From NCBI GenBank assembly GCA_034620365.1, contig JAQGEQ010000142.1:62001-126000 (forward strand): a stretch of 64,000 bases of DNA. The letters run 5' to 3'. The translations under genes and the position numbers were made by a program. Numbering within the stretch: the first letter of the stretch is position 1; every line of letters starts with the position of its first letter. Below are positions 34,872 through 47,269 of the stretch, in pieces. Below the pieces are notes generated by a model. It saw only the letters and a list, made by a program, of their open reading frames with translations. It ran no database searches and was not told where the DNA came from. The DNA is from Pegea sp. RAD2-039. Its lineage: Eukaryota; Chordata; Thaliacea; Salpida; Salpidae.

Positions 34872-35790
34872 TAGTTTTAACAAAAATCTAAATCCCTAAC
34901 TAAAACGATTTTTAAGTTACCAAAAGAAAAAAGTAAAAACGTCTAGTTTATGATGAGATCAGTTGTTTATATCAAATAACGATTACTCTTATATCTTAAG
35001 GTTCAAACTTTCATTTAAGATTAATCATAATATTTTTAATATTTTCAAAAATACAGAACTGTTTGCCAACCGCTGGACAATTAGATTTAATCAATTAATC
35101 TTCCAGAACTTGATTTTACTTCTAATAATTTTGACAGATAAGGAGATATTTCGAACAAATCATAGTTGCATTAAAACTTAACAAATCTTTTAATGTACAA
35201 CTGATTTCTCAAGTATTGAAAAAACAATTTTATAGAAATATTCTAAAAACTGCTAACTTAGGTCATCTCTTGTTTATATCACAATACCAATAAACTCTTC
35301 TTGGAGTACTTCTTCTAAGGGTTTATTCATCGTGCATGAATGATACAAATGAAAAATTTTGAAAATATTTTTCCAAAACAAAAAGACAAAATAGTTACAA
35401 AAGATTGTCGGAAGTATACAAATATGTAATAAGTGGAAAATTTGTTTGATTACCTTAATTAAATGAGTAACAGGAACCTGTCTACAAAAGTTTACAATGA
35501 GCTTTAGTTACAAATTTTACTTTCTAGAGGAATGAAAATTACTATTTCTATTTATACATTTATTTTTTCAAAAAGCTTTCATTGTTAGTATAATATAAAA
35601 CAAATGAAACTATCTTTTATCTGTTGATATCAGAAACTATTTTTAAAGTTTATATCTGAAAATACTGAAATGTTTAAAAATCTATCTATATATATCTAAA
35701 TGGAACTTGACTTGAAATGACATCAATAAAATTAAAAAATAATCATTTTTAAAAGTTATGAAAGAAATGATAATAAATATTTAGAATATT

Positions 35791-37075
35791 GCAACCTTAC
35801 ATCGCACATTTTCATTATATCAATTACAAATATTGTTGTCATGATAAAATTGCATCAGCTGCCAAGATTTTCTCGTTTATTTAAAAATTATAACCAAAGA
35901 TGTTAAAGTTGATGACTACACAACTGCACGAGTTACGTTAAATTGAATTTCCTGTGCCTAAGTTGCAGAAATTCGATTAAACTCTCATCAATGTAGTCTG
36001 CAAGGTCTCGGGCAAAGGATTCTTGCGATATAATGTTGAAGAAACAAATAAAGATTGGAGATGTGTTTTTCATAGCTGAAGAAGTTAAAAAAAATGTTTA
36101 TCAATTATGAACAGATCCGTACAAATTGAGTAAAATTCATCTGAATTAATAATCCATCAATATCAAAAGCTGATAGAAAAATAAAGGGTCCTTGCTGTCA
36201 TTGAGATGATCTCAATGAAGTTTACAAATATTTGAAGTGAAAACTTTCAAAGAATAAGTTAACTTAAAACTAGAAAAACTGATTTGCAAATGTCGATTAA
36301 TAATTCATCAAACATGAAACTGATCCACAAAATATAGATCAAATACTTGCTTGAAGTTCACCTAGGCGTATCATGTTGGTTGTCATGGCGAGGCAGTTGA
36401 TGTTTTACAAGTTCGAAACTTGATGTTACTCGAAGTGACTGAAGTTTAATCAAGCGTAGAGTAAATTTTTCAACTTTATTGCTGACAACATGAAAGGCTC
36501 GCACCAAAATGTGATGAGGTCAGATAAGTACTCCAGAAAAAAAGATTTTGTCTGAAATTAGCGGAAACCAAAACGATTAAGCGATCTACTTGATGGCGCG
36601 TTTTACGAGTCGTTGTCAGGGCAATTAATCATTAACATTTAGAGAACTGTAAAGAATTTGCCACGTTACAGCCGATGAAAAGATTGGAAAGATGATGATG
36701 TTATTTCGAAACTGACATCACCAGCAAACGAACCAGTAAATCATACGTGCTGGATAGATATCACGTCACAGAAAAGTCCTTGAAATGCAATTCAGGCAAG
36801 ACCATTTTGTACTGAGAGAGATTGGATAATTGACTGATCATTTTTCGTGTAATCAAAATCTCTTTAAAAATCAACCCTCCATTATTGTTTTGTTATAATC
36901 AGTGATGATGTCAAGATATATTGACGTCAATAGACAAACCATACTTAAATGTATAAAAATTTAACTATATATAACTAAATGGAACTTAACTTTAAATGAC
37001 ATCAATAAAGTTAAACAATTATCATTTTTAAAAGTTAAGAAAAAACAAAATGATAATTAACATTTAATATAAAAC
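35791..37075. repeat. Tandem array unit C3, internally deleted (~1.3 kb)
   Basis: The left part (35791 to ~36930) matches the left ends of C1 and C2. At about 36935 it jumps to sequence equal to the extreme right end of the unit (like 31330-31440), so ~4 kb is missing. The MBD-like gene and everything after it are absent. Confidence 0.85.
35955..36610 (-). pseudogene. Copy of unrecognised tiny-intron gene, unit C3
   Basis: Homologue of 26361-27030 with the 27-bp intron retained and the same extra base in the third exon as C2. The last exon reads FFNIISQESFARDLADYIDE. Treated as decayed. Confidence 0.45.
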
Positions 37076-37979
37076 TAAAAGCTATATGCAATCATATACA
37101 TACACATAAATCCACATCCTGTGAAGGAAAGGTTTAAAGAGAAAAATTGTTTATAGTATTCACTTTACTAAGCATTTCTACTTCAAACAGTCGGACAACT
37201 AGCGAAAAAATCTTAAAACTAAATACAATTTATCTTATTAACATTGTTTGAGCTTTTTAAAAGTAAATAGTGTTGAAATTCGACGGAATAGTTACTACTG
37301 AATTGTATTGTTTAAAATTATCAACTATTTTGATGAATTTTACATCAATACTTTCTTTTTCAATTCTAATTTCTTTCCTTTATTTTTATCATTTCAGACA
37401 ATATACATGACACTTTTCTAAGTCTGCATCCCTCTTAAAAGTTTTACTTAATAATAACAGTAAGATATTTACCTGATTTAGTTCTCTAACACTCACTATA
37501 CTAATAAAATATCTCATCAAGCAAAAATAATCATTTGTAAAATATTATATAATAAAACCAAGTTTTTTTAATTCCAGATATTTAATATTTAATGATAAGA
37601 AATAAAAGTTTATAAGAAAAGGAAATGAATAAAATAATTATTAATACTCAAAATGAAAGCGAAAAAGAAGTTTTTTTTGAAATATCCAATTATATAAGTT
37701 TTAATGATAAAAAACGATTTAAACAGAAAAATTGATACTCATCAAAAAGAATGTCGTTTACAATATAATCAAAACTGAAACTAAATCATACGCGTATAAT
37801 ACTCTTAAAAAAAGTCCAAACTTTTTTACAAATAGAAAACAAGTATTAAGAGTAACCTTTTCCTCAAGAATTAAGAAACTTTAACAACAAAAATTTTTAT
37901 TAATTACAGTGTTATGGAATGAATCATAATTTAAAATCTTATTTGCTCCATGTATATTAGTAGAAAATAATAGTTTTGG
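37076..37979. other. AT-rich intergenic
   Basis: No gene or repeat recognised between the end of C3 and the membrane-protein gene. Confidence 0.6.
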
Positions 37980-38067
37980 TTACGAAAGAGAAAAATGTAG
38001 AAAATTTAAGTCGTTATCAGAAATGACTTTCCATTTTTTCATGTTGTTTCTTGAGCAGCTTGCTTTT

Positions 38068-38826
38068 TCACCCTGGATATTTTCTGAAGGCGCGAGATTG
38101 GGTTTTCCTTGGTTTATCCACATCACGCAAGCCTTTTCCGGTTTGATTACCATTTTTTTGCTTGCCGTCTTGAAATGTTGCAGGTTTAAAATGTGACTCC
38201 ATTGGAAAGGCGTAATCATAGTCGTCATCATATTCTTTAAAATTGTTTTCAACTTGAGTAGAACTTAAGCCAGTAGATTCAAGGTTTGGGAAATTCACTC
38301 GAGATGGACCTGGTTGCGATGTATAGCTACAATTATCATAAATAGGTCGGTGATAATGACTAAAGCTTGTTTCTTCTTCAGCAAAGGAATAAGCATCTTC
38401 ATTATCTCCAGCGGTGAAATGAGATTGGGTTCCAGCAGTAGATAAGTTTCGAAGTGGTATTTTGCGTAAACCAGAAATTTTACTGTTTCCTTGAAGGCTT
38501 GAGTCCAGCTGAGTTGATTTGTGAGGATCATTGTAGGTACTTGGTTGAAGATCAGAGTTTGCTGTTAAGTCGATAACGCCAGACCCTTGGTACTTTGAGA
38601 TCATTGAACGTTGAGCATTCATTGGAACAGTGTAGGTTGTGTCAATTGTGACATGTCTCATGTCTTGAAAATTGTTTGCTCTGATTAATCTAAGATCTTC
38701 AGAGCTGCTTTTTCTGTTGTTTCTAATTGTTTTACGAATTAAGATTGATATCTTAATCATAAAATAAAACGAAAACAGAGATGCTGATGCAATATTAAGC
38801 AAGATTTGAGCTTCTTTTGAAATCAT
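38068..38826 (-). CDS. Single-pass membrane protein, unrecognised (252 aa)
   Basis: One exon, ATG at 38826, TAG at 38068-38070. Residues ~8-30 form one hydrophobic helix (LLNIASASLFSFYFMIKISI) followed at once by RKTIRNNRK. By the positive-inside rule the short N-terminus should face out and the ~220-residue tail should be cytoplasmic. The tail is Ser/Thr/Asn-rich and hydrophilic with Tyr-containing acidic segments (YDDDYDYAFPMES, IYDNCSY) and ends in Arg/Lys-rich sequence. No enzyme or receptor domain is seen. A TTTTACTTGTAG acceptor lies ~32 nt before the ATG. The uninterrupted frame, far longer than chance at this base composition, supports a real gene. Confidence 0.7.
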   Translation of the reverse strand: MISKEAQILLNIASASLFSFYFMIKISILIRKTIRNNRKSSSEDLRLIRANNFQDMRHVTIDTTYTVPMNAQRSMISKYQGSGVIDLTANSDLQPSTYNDPHKSTQLDSSLQGNSKISGLRKIPLRNLSTAGTQSHFTAGDNEDAYSFAEEETSFSHYHRPIYDNCSYTSQPGPSRVNFPNLESTGLSSTQVENNFKEYDDDYDYAFPMESHFKPATFQDGKQKNGNQTGKGLRDVDKPRKTQSRAFRKYPG

Positions 38827-39486
38827 TGTTCACCAAAGATTTAATAATCTTAAAAACCTACAAGTAAAACATTTTTAAACTATATTTAAAATTATGAAAA
38901 AAAATCACAAACTATTCGTAAAACTTCTTTCAATATAGGTTACGTCATGCATGAATATAAATTGAAAAAAAACTATCTTCAAAACCTACAGTGTGTTTAC
39001 GTTCTACAAAAATATTTTATTTAAAAAGTTTAATGTAGATAAATGATCTATACAATCTACAAATCTATCTCTTATATTTCTATTATCCAAATAAAAATGT
39101 ACTCTAAAGTGACCAATGCAAAGAAATTAATATTTTAGTATATAAGTTATGTGCATTTTTAAGAATTTTTTGTCACAGATCAGACCAAAATCATAAAAAA
39201 ATGAAAAGTCATCACCCACAACAAGTTTGAATTTGAAAAGTATAACTTTAAGTAAATAAAAAAATAATATTTATCACTAAGTATCAGATAGAATGAACTT
39301 GCTTAGCTCAGTTTATACTAAACTAAAAATCAATTCAAAATCATTTAAAAATTGTTTAGCAGATTACAAACGGATAATCAGAAGCAGGTTTTTAATCAAA
39401 AAGTGCCATAATTCAATTTAATTACAGCAGGAGTCTATTATAAGATTACGATTGAAAGCTAAAAAAAAGATTTTACTACATGATTC
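38827..39486. other. AT-rich intergenic
   Basis: No coding signal or repeat identified. Confidence 0.6.
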
Positions 39487-40020
39487 ATGATAAAATACTT
39501 ATCTTAAAACAATAATACATTTTTCTAGCTAAACACATTTTTCAATGAAAGAGTTCTAAAGTTTCAAATTGAGATAACGTAAAATCATAGTATAGGAGAA
39601 CGGCTCTTAAAAATACAAAAATAGAATAATCTATAACTGCTATTGGAATATATATTTATGTTATCATTTAAAAGTGTTATTGATTTTTATCTGACAAATA
39701 TCAAATATCTTCATCGGCTTGTTAATTTCACAAGTTCTTATTTAGAAGCTAAAAATATTCGTACTTCTTGCCTCGTAGTTAAATACTTTTTTTAAAACAC
39801 TAATAAATTCTTTAGCTAAACACTTTTCTTAACAAAGAACTCAATTGTTTAAAATTGAGATAACATAATATCTAAGCATAAGAGAAAAGCTCTTAAAAAG
39901 ACAAAAATAGAATTACTGATATACTTTTGGTAGAATACTTATTTATGTAATCATTTTAAAAGTAGTATTAATTTTTTTGACAAATATCAAAAGTTCTTCA
40001 TCAGCTTCTTAAAAATTGTT
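39487..40020 (+). repeat. Diverged two-copy direct repeat, ~250-280 bp each
   Basis: Copy 1 (~39487-39765) and copy 2 (~39775-40020) share, in order, TAGCTAAACAC, AATTGAGATAACGTAA/AATTGAGATAACATAA, GGCTCTTAAAAA/AGCTCTTAAAAA, CAAAAATAGAAT and TTGACAAATATCAAA-type words. The copies are well diverged. No protein is encoded. Confidence 0.7.
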
Positions 40021-40257
40021 CGACTCAGTTTAGGAAACACCACTATAAAAACTATCAACCTTTTTAAACTAATAAAGTAGGATCATTACTTGTTTGTTTA
40101 ATTTCACTTCTAATTATATATATATACAATCTAATATATTTACAAATCTAAAAAAGTGTTAAACATACTACATCAGCATACTGTGAAACAAAAAAAACTT
40201 AGTCCTTAAAAAATACATTTTCAAATAGATTTAGGCATACAATTAAACTGAACTTAA

Positions 40258-40770
40258 TACTGTTGAATCATATGATAATTTAAACACTGGAAAGCTTTCT
40301 ATTTAAAATTAAACTTCAATACTTGTATAAAGTTTGGATAAACATTTTAAAACGTTTATATCAATTTTTAACATGCATTAAATTCTATCTCATATATAGC
40401 TATGAAATGATCAATTAGAGATAAAATATTTATATTGAAATAATATTCTGAGAATTTAGAACTTATTAAACAAACGTTTTTGATAAATAACGAACATATT
40501 TGTAATTTTTAGTAATTTTGCGTTTTATTTATAAACCAATATCATTTCAAGACAAGGTCGGATGATTTTCCAAAGATTTTGGAAACATAGTTATGTCATT
40601 TAAAGTCAGATGATAAAGTAATACTGGTAATGCTATAGGACAGAATATTTTTGTTGAATAATAAATCCATTGATGCAGTATTGGCTCAAAGAATTTGCAG
40701 CTGGTTTACGACAAAAAGTTATAAGTTCAGACTTTGTTGGCTGGATTCTGAGCTGTCAATTATACTTGTT
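40258..40770 (-). mobile_element. Decayed CR1-like fragment with ~300-bp insert, inverted arm
   Basis: About 40555-40770 is the reverse complement of part of the CR1-like element (compare 58170-58360; words such as GATTTTCCAAAGAT and CAGACTTTGTTGGCTGGAT). About 40258-40555 is the reverse complement of the insert found inside the plus-strand CR1 copy at 41925-42215. The whole composite therefore exists in inverted orientation ~1 kb from its partner. Confidence 0.75.
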
Positions 40771-41384
40771 GTTGTCTATCTTGATAAGAATATACTAAAT
40801 AATTATTTGAATAATAATTATTATAAACAATAATATTATGAATAATTATTAGGGTTTCAACATTGAAATTTGAGAAGCTTTTTAAAATGAAAAGCTTTTT
40901 AAATGAATGTAAGAATTATATTAATAGTTGAATCACTCCATGTTGAGGAGTGCAAATGATGGAGACAAGGCAGCAGCTTAGTAGATTTTAGAGAAAAATT
41001 AATTTTCATAATCGTTCAGAGCTTATGTGAAACCATCCATCAAAAGACTTGACAGAAGCTACTCGTAAAAGAAATTAGTAAACCAGCGTTCTTCTATCTC
41101 TATTTTATAGAGTGAGATAATCATGAAACTCTGCTATAGAGATTGGTGCAAACTGGAAGATAGAAAAAATAAATGCAAAATATGAATGATTAGAAATATA
41201 ATATAAATCCTGAAAATCTGACTATTACATTATTTATAAAAGTGTAATTTTGACCTTGAGAATAATATTTTTGTATCATCAACTTTGTTCAAGACATTTG
41301 TAAGCTAAGCGTTTCCAAGATCATTGTCATTTAGTGTTTGAATATCATAGACTTTCTTAAAATCATAAACGACATTTAAAGTTT
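40771..41384. other. Spacer between inverted CR1 arms
   Basis: AT-rich with a small imperfect inverted repeat of AATAATTATT words near 40800-40850. No exon recognised. Confidence 0.5.
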
Positions 41385-42440
41385 ACATCTTTTGTAGGAT
41401 GAAGATTATCCTCGTGACATCCTATATCTCGATTTTGCTAAAGCGTTTGGTTATGATCCACACAACAAGTTTGTCATTGTTTTACAAAAGTTCAAAAATA
41501 ACAGCTTTATTTTAAAGTGGAATGAAGGTTATTTATCATGTAGAGCCCAACAAACTCGTGTTGAAAGATCTTTATTTACTTCTAGTCAAATCACTAGTGG
41601 TGTTCCTCAGGGTTCTGTTCTGGATTCCCTACACTTTGTAATTTTTATAGTAGACCTCATCAGAAGATTAGTAGCAGTAGATGATGTCAGTATGTTTATG
41701 TATGCAGTTGACATCAAGCTATTATCTTGGAATCGTTCAAAACTTCGAACTACACTACACACTGTTAAACCAGCTGCAAATTTCATCAACCTTTATTCTA
41801 TCATTGGACTTATTATTCAACGAATACCTTTGGTCCTTGACCTCGATATTACCATATCATCTTACTTTAAGCAGCATAATTATATTTCAAAAATGTTTGG
41901 AAAATCAATCAACCTTGTCTATAAATGAAATTGGTTTATAAATAATACGTAACATTACTTGTAATTACAAGCATGTTTGAAATTTATCAAAAAGTTTTGT
42001 TGTCTATATTCTAACTTTTCAGAATATTATTTCAATATAAATATTTATTTTCTAGTTGATCATTTCATAGCTATATATGAGATAGAATTTAATGCATGTT
42101 TAAAATTGGTATAAATGTTTTAAAATGTTTATCAAAGCTGTATGCAAATATTGAAATTTAATTTTAAATAGAAAGCTTTTCATTTGTTAAATTATCATAT
42201 GATTGAACAGTATTATGAAGTGCAAAAGCAATCAACCTTATTTACGTTATTATGAAAACCTTTAATTACTTTCTCCATACTTTTTCATCAATCTCTGTAT
42301 GTTGTACGTACGTCTATTTCTTGAATACAATGTCAGTGCATGTATACCTTAAAAAGTTGGTAATATCAAAAAAATTCGAGTCTGTTCACGTAACATTTAC
42401 GAATTCGGTACGCAGGAAACTTAATATTAAATACTAAAGT
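41385..42440 (+). mobile_element. CR1/Jockey-type non-LTR element remnant with internal insert
   Basis: Translated reverse-transcriptase blocks are DILYLDFAKAFGYDPH, SQITSGVPQGSVL and MFMYAVDIKLLS. The last is the catalytic YADD-type motif with one Asp changed to Val, so the enzyme is dead. After GKSINLV an unrelated ~300-bp segment (about 41920-42228) interrupts the element. The element resumes at ~42230 with VYFLNTMSVHVY-type sequence. The word CAATCAACCTT occurs at both ends of the insert and looks like an 11-bp target duplication. Confidence 0.8.
41920..42228. repeat. ~300-bp insert with flanking CAATCAACCTT
   Basis: Non-coding, AT-rich, present once here and once inverted at ~40258-40555. 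The flanking 11-bp repeat suggests a transposed short element. No terminal inverted repeat or tRNA head recognised, so its class is open. Confidence 0.6.
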
Positions 42441-43984
42441 TAAAATTTTCGTTTTATCTTCATAAACTGGGATACTTAGGAAATTTGACGGATTAAACAC
42501 GACTTGAACCTTATTTTTACATTTATCCACATTCTAGTTTTCCTTAAATTAGTTGTTTTTTTCTCTATAAGTGTTATCAACTCAGACGTTACACATTTCA
42601 CATTAACAAGCCTATATCAGCTGTTTCTTGAGCCTAAGTAAACTTTTCTCATACTGCACAATTATTACTTAGAACCATCTCATCAGATTCAGGTCAATTA
42701 TTAAGAAATTAAGAGTAAATTAATAATTTTGAAAAATAAAAAATCTTTTCTAGAAAAATGGTTGTACCTTTATACTTTGCTTGTAACATAAGTTGCTTAT
42801 TAATTAATTAAATCATTTATATTTTTATTGATGACCCTAAAATTTACAGACAGAAAATATTGACAGAAATAAGTGAAACATTTGTCTTAAGTGCCCCAGC
42901 ATAGAATATATGAGAAAATACTCTTCAGAAATTATCTAAAAGTAAATAGGTCCAAAGTTATTATATAAATAAATATTTTAAATTAAATTGTTTAGATATT
43001 AATATAAACTAAAGGATTCATAAATATAAATAACAAATAAATATTTAAATGAAATATTTATAGACTTTATATCAGACCTTTCTCTTTTAATGGAGATTCT
43101 AATTTTCTAAGACTAAATTTAAACTTTTTTCAAATTTATTTTTAAATCTTTTTAAACAATTTTATAAAACAAATTAAAACAGAGCATTTTTTAATTAAAC
43201 ACTAGTAAATAATTAAAATCAATTTTACTAAAATAGCTTATCAATAAGATTGATAATTAAATAAAAAATTTCAAAAATAAATGTTTATATAGAGAAAAAA
43301 GGTCGTACCTACAACAAAATTTTATTTTTCATTTTTTTATTACTGAAAGATATAACTTTCCAGCAATCAGTTTGAGCAGTGTTTGTTTGTTACTTCTAAG
43401 AGCTTGTGCTTTTTTTATTTCAACTTTAAAATTTGTTGTACATAAAGATGTTTTAGGAATCATTGAAAAATTTTCATTTCTTTTTAAGTCTACTTGTAAA
43501 GAATGTAAGTTGCTGATTGTAAGTTATTATTTGACCTAACTAAGCTTAATTAGAGTTGTTAAAAGACTCCAGCACAGGGTGAGAGAATATAGTAAAGAGA
43601 AGTCATACTGAAAAATAAATCTTCTCTATTTCTAAGCTTATATCTAAAAAGCACAAATTTAAACGAACAATTTAAATTTAATTTTAAAACCTTTTTTTTC
43701 CTAGTTATTTTAAGAGGGATATTTTCTAAAATAAACTATTTAATGAAACTAATAGAAGATTAAGAAAAAGTCTAAAAAGTCTGTCGTGTCAAAGAGTTTT
43801 AGGAATTTACCGATTTCATTGTCATTCTAGTAACCATTCTAAGTATTTTAATGAATAGATTAATAATTACTACTTTATTTTAAGGAGTAACCATTAGAAT
43901 ATTTAAAAAAAAACTTTACTAGGTAAACTTTTTGATAAAAAATTTATCTATTTATTCAGCTTTTATGCAATTTGAAAATGTCTC
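42441..43984. other. AT-rich intergenic
   Basis: No coding signal or clear repeat. Confidence 0.6.
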
Positions 43985-44110
43985 TATAGTTGAATAGTAA
44001 ATAGCGATGCCTATCAAGCAAACGGGCCGGGTCCAATTCCCGGATAGACCAATATCAGTGTTAACCCTTACCAGGTGGCAAAATACTCCTGAAAAATCAC
44101 AATAAAATGT
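43985..44110 (+). mobile_element. Diverged tRNA-derived SINE
   Basis: A canonical-looking T-arm (CCGGGTCCAATTCCCGG, stem CCGGG/CCCGG with loop TCCAATT) is followed by ATAGACCA and then by ACTCCTGAAAAATCACAATAAAA. The last block is also in the SINE at 29950-30138. The A-box side is poor and no full cloverleaf can be drawn, so this is a SINE head rather than a working tRNA gene. Confidence 0.6.
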
Positions 44111-47100
44111 TGTTGTGAGCACATTTTACTAAAAAAATTTTAACGGTTGTAAACAGATATCTTTTTGTCAATTTTTTATATTTAGTACAACAATACAACT
44201 TTTGAAACTTAAAAGAGAAAATCGTGCAAGGTAGTTTTTGTTTAGATGAATAATCAATAAAGAATGATTTTTATAGTTCACGAATTTTTTTGGCGACGTT
44301 TTCTTCTTGCAGTCAAGAAAAAGTTCTTTTTGTTGCTGTTGTTGTTCTGATTTAATGATTTTCATAATTAATGACTTGAACACATAGTTTTTAGGTTCGA
44401 GAAAATTTTTAATATATATATAGACAATTTTCATACAAGAAAATTTAATAAACTTTATGTCATTTAAATTTTAGAAAATAGTTCAAAGTCATTGCATTAA
44501 GACATAGTTTTAATATTTAATTAATTTTTCTAAATTATATAAAACTGCTTTTGACTGTTACACATCCAGTGTTTTTCAGTACTGGGCTGAATGAGCTTTT
44601 ACTGTTAATAATTTTTTCTGTGTAAATATAATGCTTTTATCAGACTTTTTGTAGTTCCAAGTAAAAGTAGGTATTTTTAGAAATGGTTGAACAGTTTATA
44701 TAAACAAATAAAAGACTCGGTTATATATTTTTTAAACATAAACTTTATGATGACATTGTTTGTATTTCAAAAATAAACATTTTTTGATTTTACACATTTT
44801 TGACAATCAGCAAAATAAAAATGGACTAAAAAACTTGACTAAAAAATTTTGCCCTCTTTTAGCTACGTTGCAGAAATTACATAAATAGCTTTAAGTATAA
44901 TTTGATTCAGTGTTTTCTAATAATTTAATTTACTCAATATTATCCATCAGCCTTGCTTAAACACCATTAGCAGAATTTAGTTAAGGATGTTTATCACTTT
45001 TAACAAGTTTAAAATCTGTGATTTCAGGTAAAAACTTCTACAAACTTGGAAAAATAGAAAAATAAAATCAAGATAACAAGGTAAAAATGAAAAGCTTTTT
45101 ATTACGATAATTTCTCACATTTTGTTTTAATAAGAAGAATTAAATTACCTGAGTCACTTAAATAACACTAAGCTACTTTAAACAGCCTTATAGCACAAGA
45201 ACAGTAAAACCTAACATAGTTAGGGAAATCTCTCGTCTCTTTTACTGTAAAGCTTAATTTAGATTATTCAAAGAGAGATTTGATATATTATTTAGAGATT
45301 TTATTAAATTCATAAACTAGTTTGGTGGGTTAAACGTATAACCAAGTACTAAACCGATAGAAGTCAATAAGCAGAAAATTTTAAATATATTTTTATTTAC
45401 TTAAATTTTGAGCTGTATTCTGAAAGTTTACCTTATCGCTCAAAATAAGTTAAAATAAGAAATGTAGAAGATCATGAAAACAGGATGTCGAAAAATTGTC
45501 GATTTTGATGTTTTACTGTATTTTTTGAAGATTCAGAAAATAACAAACTAATGACAATTAGCATCCCAGTTATTTCCTTTTACAAACTTGAAGTCAATCT
45601 TGATTCTATCAAAATATTTATACACCACTGGTGTGGCTACATAGACAGCTTTAGAACAAGGAGGTAAAACCGTTTGATGTTCATATGAAAACAAAAGATG
45701 AATATTAGAAGGAGTTTAGTACTTTTGATTATAACTTTTGTAGAAATTGAAAGAAGAGAATTTTGTTTTGAGCTTTGTTAAACTAAATATTATTTAAGTG
45801 CTGCTTGTGCAACTATGTAAATATTTAATGTGAAATTATTTTGCAAACTTATTTTAAACAATTCAACCTTCTGTCTTTTTAAAAAGTCCTAGTTCTTCTA
45901 TTTTAAGTTATTATAGCTGTTGTGTGCGAAAAGCCAGATAAAAAATGTTTAGTTTATATGGAGCTTCTACAGAATTTTGAATATAATGATAAAAACTGTA
46001 ATAGAATCCTTTAAGTGTTTCAAGTCTTTAAATGTTGTTTTATAAATTTTATTTGATAAAATAGCAAAATGCTACAAAAATATCGTTACTAACCTAAGTT
46101 TTTAAAAATTGAACATTTAACTTCGAAACAAAGAATAAGTGGGCCACTTTTTGCTTTTGAAAAGATAGTAAAAGTTCTAGATCATAGAAGAATCCTCACA
46201 AATAATACTTCAAATTTATTAAAATCAGGGTTTGTAAATTCTTGTGTTACATAGTTTATTATTTGTGAATAAAAATATTTGAAATGATTTGTTAACTTTA
46301 ACAAAATGTTTAAAATACTTTACTGATAGAGTTAGCAAATTTTAAGAATAGTGAAAATAAAGAAGAAGAAAAATTATTCATATAAAAACTCGTATGACCA
46401 AAGTTTTAACAATAATACCATTTACTAAGTTTTGTAAGTGTTATTACAGAATACTTTTATATTTTGTATTTATATCTTTTTTTAGTTATTACATTAATCA
46501 AGTTAGCCAATTAATTGCAACAAGTTTTAATTTTTGAAGTTAAAAAACTATTTAGTTCTTTAAATGTTTGATAGGAGTAAGAGTCACTTTTGAGAACAAC
46601 TTTATTTAGCTTTATTTGATTTTTAGCTTTTCTTTTTAAAGTGCAAGGAATAGGCATTATGGCTTTAGACTACCTTGTTTTTCAGAATAATTTAAAGTAA
46701 ATATGCTTATAATAACAGTATTTGTCAATTATAAATTGTTTCTACTTTTTAATATAAGGCACTTAAATCACTAATAGAAATGATTTCAGACTTTAGTTAA
46801 TATTTTTTTTTCTTTATAAGTATGAAGTTAATCAAAATTACCATATGGGTGTTCATAAAATGTTCATAAAATGTTTTAAATTGTTTTACTTTTAAATATT
46901 GTTAAACATTTTATCAAAGAATTTTACATAAATATTTACTGAGTAATCAAATGATGGGGCATTTCAAGCTCATATTGTCTTGTATCACTTAAATTGTATT
47001 TTTATTTTTTTCAAGCGATGTACTTCACAGTATCAAACTCTTATTAGAAATATTACTAGATATATTTAAATTATTATTTAAATCCAGTCTCAGCTGTATT

Positions 47101-47218
47101 TCTAAATGCAAAAACAGAAAAGGACATAAAGTTATTTTTTGTAGATGAACTAGTTTAGGAAGAACTCGATTATGTTAAAATCAGCACTTACATTCATATA
47201 ATTCTATTCCTTTTTGCA
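44111..47218. other. AT-rich intergenic, ~3.1 kb
   Basis: No convincing exon on either strand. A short CAA-type run (complement of TTGTTGCTGTTGTTGTT near 44330) gives a chance Gln run in a small minus-strand frame. No repeat family recognised. Confidence 0.55.
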
Positions 47219-47269
47219 GATTTGAAAATTATATTAATTTTGCAATCAAGCTTTCATCTAGGTGTCATT

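Larger units (their letters stand above)
31441..35790. repeat. Tandem array unit C2 (~4.35 kb)
   Basis: Parallel to C1 with an offset of about 5251 bp on the left and about 4349 bp on the right. The difference comes from loss of ~760 bp of the MBD-like gene and absence of the 189-bp SINE. Confidence 0.9.

Noticed and set aside
43985-44060. Functional tRNA gene
   Set aside because: The T-arm is good, but the A-box side and acceptor stem do not fold into a cloverleaf, and the SINE body follows directly.
44168-44434. Minus-strand frame with a Gln run
   Set aside because: A short CAA-type run in AT-rich DNA. No splice partner, no start context and no similarity.
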